Shown here: positions 1 to 10,815 of the stretch, one piece after another
How positions within the stretch are numbered: the stretch's first letter is position 1
Layout of the letters: each line of letters starts with the position of its first letter
From: Thermus aquaticus
Lineage (GTDB): Bacteria; Deinococcota; Deinococci; Deinococcales; Thermaceae
Assembly (NCBI RefSeq): GCF_001280255.1
Contig: NZ_LHCI01000106.1
Span: 1,465,766-1,529,765 of the forward strand
DNA length: 64,000 nt
Reading direction: 5' to 3'
Made by a program: the position numbers and the translations under genes
The notes under the pieces: model-generated
What the model was told of the DNA's origin: nothing
What the model saw: only the letters and a program-made list of their open reading frames with translations
The model's database searches: none

Positions 1-689
1 TGGGGCGGTGGCGGCACCGCTCCCGGGGGCGGGTGGGCCTTCCCGTGGTGGTGCGGGCTCCCTACGGCGGGGGCGTCCACACCCCGGAACAGCACGCCGA
101 CTCCCCGGAGGCCATCCTGGCCCACGCCCCGGGGGTCAAGGTGGTAATCCCCTCGAGCCCAGAAAGGGCCAAGGGCCTCCTCCTTTCGGCCATAGAGGAC
201 GAGGACCCGGTCTTTTTCCTGGAGGCCATCAAGCTCTACCGGAGCGCCCGGGCCCCCGTCCCCGAGGGCTACTACACCCTGCCCCTGGGAAAGGCCCGGG
301 TGGTGCGCCAGGGGAAGGCCGCCACCTTGATCGGCTACGGGGGGATGGTGGAGGTGATGCTGGAGGCGGCGGAGGTGGCGGCCCGGGAAGGGGTGGAGGT
401 CATGGTGGTGGACCTGGAGACCCTGGTGCCCCTGGACGAGGACACCCTCCTGGAGGCGGTGCGGGAGACGGGCCGGGCGGTGGTGGTCTACGAGGCCATG
501 CGCACCGGGGGCTTTGGGGCCGAGGTGGCCGCCCGCATCGCCGAAGGGGCCATAGACCACCTCGAGGCCCCGGTCCTCCGGGTGGCGGGGTACGACGCCC
601 CCTACCCGCCCTTCAGCGCCATTGAGGACCTCTACCGCCCCAACGCCAGGAGGGTCCTGGCCGCCCTCAGGAAGGTGCTAACCTATTAG
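1..689 (+). CDS. 2-oxoacid dehydrogenase E1 component, beta subunit (3' part)
   Basis: Partial gene: the reading frame is open from base 3 and runs off the left edge, so the N-terminus is missing. The visible 229 codons carry the E1-beta pattern: [22 protein letters not shown], then [11 protein letters not shown] and the C-terminal transketolase domain ([27 protein letters not shown]-like GYDAPYPPF). E1-beta pairs with E1-alpha to decarboxylate pyruvate, a branched-chain 2-oxoacid or a related substrate with thiamine diphosphate, feeding acyl groups to the E2 core. The sequence does not tell which 2-oxoacid is used, because E1-alpha and E2 lie outside the window. It differs clearly from the T. 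thermophilus branched-chain E1-beta I recall, so it may be a paralogue such as a pyruvate or acetoin type. Confidence 0.85.
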   Translation, partial: GRWRHRSRGRVGLPVVVRAPYGGGVHTPEQHADSPEAILAHAPGVKVVIPSSPERAKGLLLSAIEDEDPVFFLEAIKLYRSARAPVPEGYYTLPLGKARVVRQGKAATLIGYGGMVEVMLEAAEVAAREGVEVMVVDLETLVPLDEDTLLEAVRETGRAVVVYEAMRTGGFGAEVAARIAEGAIDHLEAPVLRVAGYDAPYPPFSAIEDLYRPNARRVLAALRKVLTY

Positions 690-735
690 GGCTTCTTCCG
701 GGCCCCGCCAAAGGGCCGCCCGTCATTCCAAGCCT

Positions 736-776
736 TTGGGGCCCCCGCCGTGGTAAAGCCACGGCGGGGCGCTTAG
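736..776. repeat. Hairpin repeat, solo end of the MITE-like family
   Basis: An 11-bp perfect stem, arms 743-753 and 759-769 with loop TAAAG, preceded by GGGGCCCC-like sequence and followed by GGGGCGCTTAG. On the minus strand it matches the left end of the elements at 31483, 50185 and 58134 (TAAGTACCCC, hairpin, GGGGGCCCC). It lies between the E1-beta stop and hemL and may also act as a terminator, although there is no T-run. Confidence 0.6.
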
Positions 777-779
777 AGT
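774..779 (+). promoter_or_regulatory. -10 box of a leaderless hemL promoter
   Basis: TAGAGT fits TANNNT and ends 7 nt before the hemL ATG at 787. The T-T-A-G part comes from the edge of the hairpin repeat. No good -35 is visible because that position is inside the hairpin. Confidence 0.5.
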
Positions 780-786
780 GGAGGGC

Positions 787-2061
787 ATGGAGCGGCCCAT
801 TTCTGAGGCGTACTTCCAGGAGGCAGGGAGGCACATCCCGGGCGGGGTGAGCAGCCCGGTCAGGGCCTTCAAGGCGGTGGGGGGGACTCCCCCTTACCTG
901 GTGCGGGGCGAGGGGGCCTACGTCTGGGACGCGGACGGGAACCGCTACCTGGACTACGTCCTGAGCTGGGGGCCCCTCATCCTGGGCCACGCCCACCCCA
1001 AAGTCCTTTCCCGGGTGCGGGAGGTCATGGAGGGAGGGCTCACCTTCGGGGCGCCCCACCCCCTCGAGGTGGCCCTAGCCAAAAAGGTCAAGGCGGCCTA
1101 CCCGGGCGTGGAGCTGGTGCGCTTCGTGAGCTCGGGGACGGAGGCCACCATGAGCGCCCTGAGGCTCGCCCGGGGGTACACGGGCCGGGACCTGATCGTC
1201 AAGTTCCGGGGGAACTACCACGGCCACGCCGACGGCCTTCTGGTGGAGGCGGGAAGCGGGGCCCTCACCCTGGGGGTGCCCTCCTCGGCCGGGGTGCCCG
1301 AGGCCTACGCCCGGCTCACCCTGGTCCTGGAGTACAACGACGCCGAGGGGCTCAGGGAGGTCCTGAGGCGCCGGGGGGAGGAGATCGCCGCCATCATCTT
1401 TGAACCGGTGGTGGGGAACGCCGGGGTGCTGGTCCCCACCGAGGACTTCCTGAAGGCCCTCCACGAGGCCAGGGAGTTTGGCGTCCTCCTCATCGCCGAC
1501 GAGGTGATGACGGGCTTCCGCCTGGCCTTTGGCGGGGCCACGGAGCGTTTTGGCCTCAAGCCCGACCTCGTCACCCTGGGCAAGGTCCTGGGCGGGGGGC
1601 TTCCCGCCGCCGCCTACGGGGGGAGGCGGGAGGTCATGGAGCGGGTGGCCCCCCTTGGGCCCGTCTACCAGGCGGGGACCCTTTCTGGGAACCCGCTGGC
1701 CATGGCCTCGGGGTTGGCCACCTTGGAAATCCTGGAGGCGGACCCCGGCCTCTACGCCCACCTGGAGGCCGTGGGGGCCAGGCTGGAGGCGGGGCTTAGG
1801 GAGGTCTTGACCAGGAAGGGCGTGCCCCACACCATCAACCGGGTGGGGTCCATGCTGACCGTCTTCTTCACCGAAGGCCCCGTGCGCACCTTCGCCGAGG
1901 CCAGGCGCACCGATACCGAGCTCTTCAAGCGCTTCTTCCACGGCCTTCTTTCCCGGGGCGTGTACTGGCCGCCCTCCAACTTTGAGGCCGCCTTCCTCTC
2001 CACCGCCCACGGCGAGGAGGAGGTGGCGAGGACCCTCGAGGCCCTGGAGGGGGCCCTATAA
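787..2061 (+). CDS. hemL: Glutamate-1-semialdehyde 2,1-aminomutase
   Basis: PLP enzyme that converts glutamate-1-semialdehyde to 5-aminolevulinate, the last step of the C5 route to tetrapyrroles; cytoplasmic. The 424-aa protein has the usual length and shows the class-III aminotransferase landmarks: IPGGVSSPVRAFKAVGG near the N-terminus, SSGTEATMSALRLAR, FRGNYHGHADG, the DEVMTGFR aspartate motif that holds the PLP ring, and TLGKVLGGGLPAAAYGG with the Schiff-base lysine. I chose ATG 787 because it lies 7 nt after a TANNNT box, rather than the in-frame GTG at 778. The stop TAA (2059-2061) shares its last base with the ATG of the next gene, so hemL, the HicAB-like pair and mnmE may be one transcript. 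Confidence 0.96.
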   Translation: MERPISEAYFQEAGRHIPGGVSSPVRAFKAVGGTPPYLVRGEGAYVWDADGNRYLDYVLSWGPLILGHAHPKVLSRVREVMEGGLTFGAPHPLEVALAKKVKAAYPGVELVRFVSSGTEATMSALRLARGYTGRDLIVKFRGNYHGHADGLLVEAGSGALTLGVPSSAGVPEAYARLTLVLEYNDAEGLREVLRRRGEEIAAIIFEPVVGNAGVLVPTEDFLKALHEAREFGVLLIADEVMTGFRLAFGGATERFGLKPDLVTLGKVLGGGLPAAAYGGRREVMERVAPLGPVYQAGTLSGNPLAMASGLATLEILEADPGLYAHLEAVGARLEAGLREVLTRKGVPHTINRVGSMLTVFFTEGPVRTFAEARRTDTELFKRFFHGLLSRGVYWPPSNFEAAFLSTAHGEEEVARTLEALEGAL

Positions 2062-2312
2062 TGGACGGGCGGGAGGAGCTTCTCGCCAGGGTTCGCGCCA
2101 GGGTCGCCAGGTGCTCCTGGGACGAGTTTCTGGACCTAGCCGAGGCCTATGGGTTCTCCCTCCATGTGGGCAAGGGTAGCAGGAGAAGGCTTTCACATAA
2201 GAGCGGTTTGGTGGTCAGCGTCCACGAGCCACATCCAAGGAGCAAGCCCGTTCACCCTGAAGCGGTCAAGGCTCTGCTGAGGGCCATAGAGAGGTTGGAG
2301 GATGAGACTTAG
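2061..2312 (+). CDS. HicA-like toxin protein, catalytic His not conserved
   Basis: An 83-aa basic protein encoded just before a HicB-like gene, overlapping it by 11 nt, which is the usual toxin-then-antitoxin order. HicA proteins are small double-stranded-RNA-binding-fold mRNA interferases. The visible match is the core GFSLHVGKGSRRRLSHKSG followed by a strand and the C-terminal helix PEAVKALLRAIERL. In HicA families the core usually reads GSHxxx, and that histidine is catalytic; here the position is arginine (GSRRR). The protein may therefore be inactive, use the nearby LSH histidine, or bind RNA without cutting it. The family call is from pattern recognition only. A TATAAT at 2057-2062 overlaps the start codon and could start a second transcript from inside this gene. 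Confidence 0.6.
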   Translation: MDGREELLARVRARVARCSWDEFLDLAEAYGFSLHVGKGSRRRLSHKSGLVVSVHEPHPRSKPVHPEAVKALLRAIERLEDET

Positions 2313-2508
2313 GGTGCTGGTAGAATACCATCCGGAGCTGGAAGGTGAGCACGAGCCCTACGTGGCCCGGCTTTTGGACTACCCGGAGCTCCAAGGGTAC
2401 GGCTTCACCCCGGGGGAAGCCATTCAGGATGCCCTGGGCTTTTTGGAGGAATACCTGGGCCGCCCCTTGAGGATTATTCGGGAAGAGGTCCAGGTAGACG
2501 TGGCGTGA
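2302..2508 (+). CDS. HicB-like antitoxin
   Basis: A 68-aa protein with the HicB N-terminal fold signature: a strand (LRVLVEYHPE), then EHEPYVARLLDYPELQGYGFTPGEAIQDALGFLEEYLG, matching the family pattern in which a 'vpdlpGc.t.G.t.eEA..n..eAl' segment leads into a helix. It lacks a C-terminal DNA-binding domain, so it would neutralise its partner by partial occlusion and may not autoregulate well. It starts inside the upstream HicA-like gene (11-nt overlap) and its stop TGA (2506-2508) overlaps the GTG of mnmE, so all three are probably co-translated. Confidence 0.7.
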   Translation: MRLRVLVEYHPELEGEHEPYVARLLDYPELQGYGFTPGEAIQDALGFLEEYLGRPLRIIREEVQVDVA

Positions 2509-3803
2509 CCCTCAAGGACCCCATCTGCGCCATCGCCACGCCCCCCGGCAAGGGGGCCATCGGCGTAGTGCGCCTTTCCGGGGAGGGGGCCTTGGAGCTG
2601 GCCGCCCGGGCCTTCCGGGGCCGGGACCCGAGGCGCCTCAAGGGCGGCCGCTTCACCCTGGGGGAGGTGGTGGACCCCGCCACGGGGGAGGTCATTGACC
2701 AGGCCCTGCTTTTGGTCTTCCGGGCCCCCCACTCCTACACCGGGGAGGACCTGGTGGAGTTCCAGACCCACGGCTCCCCGGCGGTCTTGAGGCGGGTGAT
2801 GGAGGTCCTGGTCTCCTTGGGGGCGAGGCCCGCCGGGCGGGGAGAGTTCACCTTAAGGGCCTACCTCAACGGCAAGCTGGACCTGGCCCAGGCGGAGGCC
2901 GTTTTGGCCCTCATAGAGGCGGAAGGGGAGCTGGCCAGGAGGCAGGCCCTGAGGGCCTTGGAGGGGGCCCTTTCCCGCAGGATCGCCGCCTTGGAGGAGA
3001 AGCTCCTTGGGCTTTTGGCCCACATCCAGGCCCTTTTGGACTACCCCGAGGAGGGGGTGGAGCCCCACCGGGCGGAAGGGGTGATCCGGGAGGCTTTGGC
3101 GGAGGTGGAGGGCCTTTTGGCCCAGGCCAAGGCCTCCCGCCTGGCCCAGAAGGGAGCCCGCCTGGCCCTGATCGGGGCGCCTAACGCCGGGAAGAGCTCC
3201 CTCTTGAACGCCCTTTTGGGCTACGAGCGGGCTTTGGTTTCCCCCATTCCCGGCACCACCCGGGACTACCTGGAGGCCCCCCTGGAGCTTTTCGGCATCC
3301 CCCTCATCGCCGTGGACACCGCCGGGGTGCGGGAGACGGAGGACCCCCTGGAGCGGGCGGGGGTGGAGCGGGCCCTCAGGATTGCCGAGGAGGCGGACCT
3401 CATCCTCTACGTGGCCGACCGCTCGCTTCCCCGGCCCCCGCCGCCCCCCCTTCCCTGGGAGAGGGTCGTCCGGGTGGCCACCAAGGCCGACCTGCCCCCG
3501 GCCTGGGAGGACCCGGCCTTTCTTTCCGTCTCCAGTCTGACGGGGGAGGGGATGGAGAGGCTCAAGGAGGCCCTGAAGGAGGCCCTTCTGGGCCGGGAGG
3601 GCGGGGAGTTCCTCCTCACCGAGCGCCAGGTGGAGGCCCTCGTTAGGGCCAAAGAAAGGCTAGGGGAGGCCCTCGCGCTCCCCGAGGACCTCATGGGCCT
3701 GGCCCTGGAGGAGGCCCTGAAGGCCCTGGCCGCCCTTACGGGGCGGGAGGTGGCCGAGGAGGTGGTGGCCCGGGTCTTCCAGAACTTCTGCGTGGGCAAG
3801 TAG
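2505..3803 (+). CDS. mnmE: tRNA modification GTPase MnmE
   Basis: With MnmG it installs the carboxymethylaminomethyl group on wobble uridine-34 of certain tRNAs. The 432-aa protein shows the N-terminal folate-binding domain (IGVVRLSGEGALELA, RGEFTLRAYLNGKLDLAQAEAV), a G domain inserted in the helical region with P-loop GAPNAGKSS, switch II DTAGVRET and a TKAD guanine-specificity motif, and the C-terminal FCVGK, which corresponds to the catalytic FC(I/V)GK cysteine motif. The start is GTG 2505, overlapping the HicB-like stop in a GTGA arrangement. Two in-frame prolines in runs (residues about 308-318) lengthen the G-domain loop compared with E. coli. The gene converges on metX with an 8-bp gap. 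Confidence 0.96.
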   Translation: MTLKDPICAIATPPGKGAIGVVRLSGEGALELAARAFRGRDPRRLKGGRFTLGEVVDPATGEVIDQALLLVFRAPHSYTGEDLVEFQTHGSPAVLRRVMEVLVSLGARPAGRGEFTLRAYLNGKLDLAQAEAVLALIEAEGELARRQALRALEGALSRRIAALEEKLLGLLAHIQALLDYPEEGVEPHRAEGVIREALAEVEGLLAQAKASRLAQKGARLALIGAPNAGKSSLLNALLGYERALVSPIPGTTRDYLEAPLELFGIPLIAVDTAGVRETEDPLERAGVERALRIAEEADLILYVADRSLPRPPPPPLPWERVVRVATKADLPPAWEDPAFLSVSSLTGEGMERLKEALKEALLGREGGEFLLTERQVEALVRAKERLGEALALPEDLMGLALEEALKALAALTGREVAEEVVARVFQNFCVGK

Positions 3804-3811
3804 GCCGGGCC

Positions 3812-6312
<2,501 letters not shown>

Positions 6313-6320
6313 TTACCCCC

Positions 6321-6462
6321 CTCTCTTATCGTCCCCGGGCGTTTCCCCCGCCCGGGCCGGCGTTGGCACCAGCCCCGCCCGCTTCCGGCCATGGAACGGA
6401 GGGGGCGGGAGGTTGCCGCGGTTTCACAGGGCCGTACCCTCCACCGCTCTGGATAAGAGAAC
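6321..6462 (-). promoter_or_regulatory. SAM-I (S-box) riboswitch aptamer
   Basis: Read on the minus strand it begins CTCTTATCCAGAGCGGTGG, continues GAGGGTACGGCCC, TGTGAAACC and GGCAACC, later shows GGTGCCAA, and closes with GATAAGAG. P1 is CTCTTATC paired with GATAAGAG. These are the conserved blocks of the SAM-I family. The P3 and P4 arms are unusually GC-rich, as expected for a thermophile. Binding of S-adenosylmethionine should stabilise P1 and allow the downstream terminator to form, shutting off metY-metX. Confidence 0.95.
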
Positions 6463-6500
6463 GGGCTGGTTTTGGCCGCGCCCCGGCGCGGTTAGGCCCC

Positions 6501-6529
6501 AGTGTAGAAACCCCGGGGCCCTGCGTCAA
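6501..6529 (-). promoter_or_regulatory. Sigma-70-type promoter of the riboswitch-metY-metX transcript
   Basis: TTGACG (6524-6529, minus strand) is separated by 17 bp from TACACT (6501-6506), about 40 nt upstream of helix P1. Its -35 lies 6 bp from the -35 of the divergent tRNA promoter. Confidence 0.85.
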
Positions 6530-6535
6530 TCCCCT

Positions 6536-6564
6536 TTGACCTTTTGCCCCTCCTCCCCTATACT
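6536..6564 (+). promoter_or_regulatory. Sigma-70-type promoter of tRNA-Pro
   Basis: TTGACC (6536-6541), 17-bp spacer, TATACT (6559-6564). The mature tRNA begins 12 nt after the -10 box, so the 5' leader would be only a few nucleotides. Confidence 0.85.
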
Positions 6565-6575
6565 GGACTCCGCTA

Positions 6576-6652
6576 CGGGGAGTAGCGCAGCCCGGTAGCG
6601 CACCTCGTTCGGGACGAGGGGGTCGCTGGTTCAAATCCAGTCTCCCCGACCA
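6576..6652 (+). tRNA. tRNA-Pro (anticodon CGG)
   Basis: A 77-nt cloverleaf. The acceptor stem is CGGGGAG/CTCCCCG, followed by discriminator A and an encoded CCA. The anticodon arm is CCTCG-TTCGGGA-CGAGG with anticodon CGG, and the T arm contains GGTTCAAATCC. The layout closely parallels E. coli proK. It has its own promoter and terminator. Confidence 0.97.
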
Positions 6653-6656
6653 TAGG

Positions 6657-6680
6657 GCCGGCCCTTGGGGCCGGCTTTCT
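6657..6680 (+). terminator. Terminator after tRNA-Pro
   Basis: GCCGGCCC (6657-6664) pairs with GGGCCGGC (6668-6675), followed by TTTCT. Confidence 0.75.
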
Positions 6681-6681
6681 G

Positions 6682-6687
6682 TATACT
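6682..6687 (+). promoter_or_regulatory. -10 box of a leaderless promoter for the Na/Pi transporter-like gene
   Basis: TATACT ends 6 nt before the GTG start at 6694. It follows the tRNA terminator immediately. Confidence 0.6.
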
Positions 6688-6693
6688 GCCCCC

Positions 6694-8169
6694 GTGCGCT
6701 TTCTGGCGGGCCTGGCCCTCTTCTTCCTGGGCCTCCACCTGGTGGCCGAGGCCCTTTGGGCCTGGAAGGGAAGGCGGGGGCTTCTGGCCCGGGTCCTGGG
6801 CTCGCCCTTTTGGGGCCTCCTTTACGGCCTTCTCCTCGGGGCCTTCTCGGGGAGCGGCTCGGGGCTTGGGCTTCTGGCGCTGGCGCTTCTGGAGGTGGGC
6901 GTTCTGACCCACGCCCAGGCGGCCCTTCTGGCCCTGGCGGCCACGGCCGGGGCCGGGGTCTGGGTGGGGCTTCTGGCCGTGGCCAGGGAGAGGGTCTGGG
7001 AGGCCCTCTTGGTCCTGGCCCTTTTCCTCTACCTGGTGCCCGCCGTAAGGCGCTTCAGCCTCTTCCTCTTCGGCCTCGGCCTCCTCTTTCTGGGCTTCGC
7101 CGAGATGGGGGCGGGGCTGGCCCCGGTTCTGGCCCTAGCCCAGAGGCTCTCGGGCCTTGGGGAAGGGTATCTGGCGGGCCTCCTTCTGGGGGGGCTTCTG
7201 GGCTCGGCTAACGGCGTGGCCGCGCTGGCCCTGCTCCTTTCCGGGAAGCTTACCCCGGGCGTGGCCGAGGCCCTGGTCCTGGGGGCCGGGGTGGGGACCA
7301 CCAGCACCTTCTTCTTGGCCGCTTTGGGGGGTCGGGTGGAGGCTTTACGCCTGGGGGTGCCCCTTTTCCTCCACCGCCTTCTCCTTTCCCTGCTTCTTCT
7401 GCCCTTGGTCCCTCCCCTGGCCGACGGCGTCCTGGCCTGGCACCTCCTGAGCCACCTCCTCTACGCCCTCCTTTACCCGCCCCTGGCCCCCTTCTGGGAA
7501 AGGCTGGCCGAGAGGCTTTTCCCCAGGCGCAGGGTGGCCCCCAAGTACCTGCGCCGTGAGGCCCTGGATACCCCCCTTCTCGCCCTGGGCCTGGCCCGGC
7601 GGGAGCTGGCCCGGGTGGCCGACGCTGTGCGGGGGATGCTGGCCCAGGCCATCCGGGTCCTGAGCCAGGAGGAGGGGGGAGAGCGGAGCCTGGAGGCCCT
7701 CGAGGCGAAGGTGGACGCCCTGACCCGGGAGCTGGTCCTTTACACCTCGGAGCTGGTGAGCCGCACGGGGGACGAGCGGGCGGTGAAGCTCTTCATGGCC
7801 GCCAGCGAGCTGGAGCACCTGGGGGACCTGGTGCGGAGGGTGGTGCGCCAGGCGGAGAGGCTCTGGTCCCAGGGCCTCCGCTTTAGCCCGGAAGGGAAGG
7901 AGGACCTGCTTCTTGCGGCCTCCCGGGTCCTTTCCAGCCTGGATAAGCTGGCGGCGGCCCTGGGAGGGGAGCGGGCCCTGGCGGAGGAGGTCTTGCGGGA
8001 GCCAGGCGAGGCCTTCTTTGAGGGCCTGAGGCGGGCCCACCTGGCCCGCCTCGAGGCCGGCCTGGCCGAGAGCCGGGCCAGCACCCTGGCCCACCTGGAC
8101 ATCCTCCTCACCCTAGAGGAGGTGGACCAGGGCCTCGCTCGCCTGGCCGGGCTGGCCCTGGAGCTTTAA
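6694..8169 (+). CDS. Na/Pi-cotransporter-family membrane protein with PhoU-like tail
   Basis: A 491-aa protein. The first ~270 residues are very hydrophobic with two related halves (GAFSGSGSGLGLLALALLEVGVL and GGLLGSANGVAALALLLSGKL), the inverted-repeat arrangement of the NptA/PF02690 family, which normally carries QSSS motifs in these places. Here the serine-rich motif is SGSGSG and SAN, so transport of phosphate is an inference. Residues about 285-490 form a helical, charged PhoU-like domain (LARVADAVRGMLAQAIRVL, ELEHLGDLVRRVVRQAERLW), a common C-terminal partner in this family. Likely role: inner-membrane anion uptake linked to phosphate. GTG start follows a -10 box, so translation is probably leaderless. 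rsmD begins 3 nt after the stop. Confidence 0.75.
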   Translation: MRFLAGLALFFLGLHLVAEALWAWKGRRGLLARVLGSPFWGLLYGLLLGAFSGSGSGLGLLALALLEVGVLTHAQAALLALAATAGAGVWVGLLAVARERVWEALLVLALFLYLVPAVRRFSLFLFGLGLLFLGFAEMGAGLAPVLALAQRLSGLGEGYLAGLLLGGLLGSANGVAALALLLSGKLTPGVAEALVLGAGVGTTSTFFLAALGGRVEALRLGVPLFLHRLLLSLLLLPLVPPLADGVLAWHLLSHLLYALLYPPLAPFWERLAERLFPRRRVAPKYLRREALDTPLLALGLARRELARVADAVRGMLAQAIRVLSQEEGGERSLEALEAKVDALTRELVLYTSELVSRTGDERAVKLFMAASELEHLGDLVRRVVRQAERLWSQGLRFSPEGKEDLLLAASRVLSSLDKLAAALGGERALAEEVLREPGEAFFEGLRRAHLARLEAGLAESRASTLAHLDILLTLEEVDQGLARLAGLALEL

Positions 8170-8172
8170 GCT

Positions 8173-8694
8173 ATGGGCGTGGTGAGGATTCTCGGCGGCA
8201 AGGCGAAGGGCGTGCCCCTCAAGGTGCCCGCCTCGGCCCGGCCTTCCCCGGTGCGTCTCAGGAAGGCCCTCTTTGACTACCTGCGCCTCCGCTACCCCAA
8301 AAGGGGGCGGTTTCTGGACCTCTACGCGGGAAGCGGGGCGGTGGGCCTCGAGGCGGCCAGCGAGGGCTTTGAGGCCACCCTGGTGGAGAAGGACAAGGAG
8401 GCCATCGCCCTCCTCAGGGACAACGCCAGGCGGGCCGGGCTTAAGGTCCGCATCGTCCCCTTGCCGGTGGAGGTCTTCCTTCCCGAGGCCAAGGCCAAAG
8501 GGGAGCGCTACACCGTGGCCTTCATGGCCCCGCCCTACCCCATGGACCTGGCGGCCCTTTTCCAGGCCCTTCTGGAAAGCGGCCTGGTGGAGGAGGGGGG
8601 GCTTTACATCCTCCAGCACCCCAAGGACCTCCACCTGCCCCTGGGGGAGCGCCGGGTCTACGGGGAGAACGCCCTCACCCTGGTGGAGGTTTAG
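8173..8694 (+). CDS. rsmD: 16S rRNA (guanine-966-N2)-methyltransferase
   Basis: Rossmann-fold methyltransferase that modifies G966 of 16S rRNA in the assembled small subunit. The 173-aa protein shows the family N-terminus RILGGKAKGVPLKVPASARPSPVRLRKALFD, SAM-binding motif I DLYAGSGAVGLEA, and a catalytic-loop motif APPYP corresponding to the usual DPPY. The substitution of D by A at the first position is unusual for this N6/N2 methyltransferase class. coaD starts at the base after the stop, and rsmD-coaD adjacency is widely conserved, which supports the assignment. Confidence 0.9.
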   Translation: MGVVRILGGKAKGVPLKVPASARPSPVRLRKALFDYLRLRYPKRGRFLDLYAGSGAVGLEAASEGFEATLVEKDKEAIALLRDNARRAGLKVRIVPLPVEVFLPEAKAKGERYTVAFMAPPYPMDLAALFQALLESGLVEEGGLYILQHPKDLHLPLGERRVYGENALTLVEV

Positions 8695-9180
<486 letters not shown>

Positions 9181-9200
9181 AATCCTCTTTGGAGGTTCCT

Positions 9201-10793
9201 ATGAAGGCTTTCGCCAGCAAGTACGGCAACGCTCTGGAGCTGGGCCACCTCATCGGCGGGGAGGAGGTCTTTGAGGGGGCGCCTTTGGAACGGCGAAACC
9301 CCTCCGACCACGAGGACCTGATCGCCCGCTTCCCCGAGGGCACCAAGGACACCCTGAGGAAAGCGGCTCTGAAGGCCAGGGAGGCCTTCTTGGAGTGGAG
9401 CCGCACCCCGGCCCCGGTCCGGGGCCAGGTCCTCTTCAACCTGGCCAAGATCCTGGAAAGGGAGAAGCCCACCCTGACCCGCCTCATGGTGCGGGAGGTG
9501 GGGAAGACCTTCAAGGAGGCGGCGGGGGACGTGCAGGAGGCCATAGACACCGCCATCTTCTTCGCCTCCGAGGGGCGCAGGCTCTACGGCCAGACCGTCC
9601 CCAGCGAGATGCGGGACAAGGAGCTCTTCACCTTCAGGAGGCCTTTAGGGGTGGTGGGCATGATCACCGCCGGCAACTTCCCCATCGCCGTGCCCAGCTG
9701 GAAGCTGATCCCGGCGGTCCTCACCGGCAACGCTGTGGTCTGGAAGCCCTCCGAAGATTCTCCGGTCCTGTCCTACGTGTTCGTCAAGCTCTTTGAGGAG
9801 GCGGGCCTGCCCCCCGGGGTCATCAACCTGGTCTTCGGCGGGGGCAAGGACTCCACGGGCCAGTGGTTGGTGGAGCTCATGGACGAGGGGCTTTTCCAGA
9901 AGTTCGCCTTCACGGGGAGCACCAAGGTGGGCCGCTGGATCGGGGAGGTGGCGGGGCGGAACCTCATCCGGCCCACCCTGGAGCTTGGGGGCAAGAACCC
10001 GCTGGTGGTCATGCGGGACGCCGATCTGGACCTGGCGGTGGAGGGAGCCTGGTGGAGCGCCTTCGCCACCGGGGGACAGCGGTGCACCTCGGCGGGCAAC
10101 ATCCTGGTGGATGCCCCCATCTACGAGGAGTTCAAGCGCCGCTTTTTGGAGAAGGTGGAGGCCACCGCCATCGGCAACCCCCTCCTTTACCCTGAGGTCA
10201 CCTACGGCCCCTTCATCAACGAGAGGCTTTACGCCCGCTGGCTGGAGCACTACCGCTGGGCCGAGGAGGACGGGGCCACGCTCCTTTTCGGCCGGGGGCG
10301 CATCACCCGGGACAACCCCTACCCCCGCTTCCACGGGGACCCTGAGGCCGGCCTTTTCGGCTGGCCCACGGTCTTTGAAGCCCGCCCCGGCATGCGCCAG
10401 TTCCAGGAGGAGATCTTCGGGCCCACCGTCAACCTGGTGAAGGTGGACGGCATTGAGGAAGCCATAGAGGTGGCCAACAGCCCCCCTTACGGGCTTTCCA
10501 GCGCCATCTACACCAACCACCGCCACTGGGCCTACCTCTTCAAGGTGGGGATCCGGGCCGGCATGACCAGCATCAACAACGCCACCGTGGGGGCCGAGGC
10601 CCACCTGCCTTTCGGCGGGGTGAAGGCCAGCGGCAACGGGGCCCGGGAGTCGGGGATCTGGGTCATTGAGGAGTACACCTACTGGCACGCGGTCAACGAG
10701 GAGTACTCCGGCAGGCTCCAGCTGGCCCAGATGGACACCGGCTACATAAGCCCCAAGGAGCCCACGGACTGGGGGAAGGTGTTGGGGGTCTAG
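9201..10793 (+). CDS. Aldehyde dehydrogenase family protein
   Basis: NAD(P)-dependent oxidation of an aldehyde to a carboxylate. The 530-aa protein has the ALDH core: GMITAGNFPIAVPSWKLIPA, the cofactor-loop FTGSTKVG, the general base in LELGGKNP, the catalytic cysteine in GGQRCTSAG, and EEIFGPTVNLVKV. The tail (ARESGIWVIEEYTYWHAVNEEY) resembles ALDH7-like or aminoadipate-semialdehyde-type enzymes more than proline P5C dehydrogenase, but substrate cannot be fixed. ATG 9201 is preceded by GGAGG at 9191-9195. A TAGAAT at 9178-9183 overlapping the coaD stop could be its -10 box. Confidence 0.88.
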   Translation: MKAFASKYGNALELGHLIGGEEVFEGAPLERRNPSDHEDLIARFPEGTKDTLRKAALKAREAFLEWSRTPAPVRGQVLFNLAKILEREKPTLTRLMVREVGKTFKEAAGDVQEAIDTAIFFASEGRRLYGQTVPSEMRDKELFTFRRPLGVVGMITAGNFPIAVPSWKLIPAVLTGNAVVWKPSEDSPVLSYVFVKLFEEAGLPPGVINLVFGGGKDSTGQWLVELMDEGLFQKFAFTGSTKVGRWIGEVAGRNLIRPTLELGGKNPLVVMRDADLDLAVEGAWWSAFATGGQRCTSAGNILVDAPIYEEFKRRFLEKVEATAIGNPLLYPEVTYGPFINERLYARWLEHYRWAEEDGATLLFGRGRITRDNPYPRFHGDPEAGLFGWPTVFEARPGMRQFQEEIFGPTVNLVKVDGIEEAIEVANSPPYGLSSAIYTNHRHWAYLFKVGIRAGMTSINNATVGAEAHLPFGGVKASGNGARESGIWVIEEYTYWHAVNEEYSGRLQLAQMDTGYISPKEPTDWGKVLGV

Positions 10794-10815
10794 CCTATTC
10801 GGCTAGCCCTTTTAT
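10792..10815 (+). terminator. Possible weak terminator after the aldehyde dehydrogenase
   Basis: CTAGCC and GGCTAG form a 6-bp stem around TATTC, followed by CCCTTTT. It overlaps the 3' end of the convergent DUF4926 gene. Confidence 0.4.

Noticed and set aside
2057-2062. TATAAT as the -10 box of the HicA-like gene
   Set aside because: It overlaps the ATG itself, so it cannot drive translation from that start; it could only serve an internal transcript.
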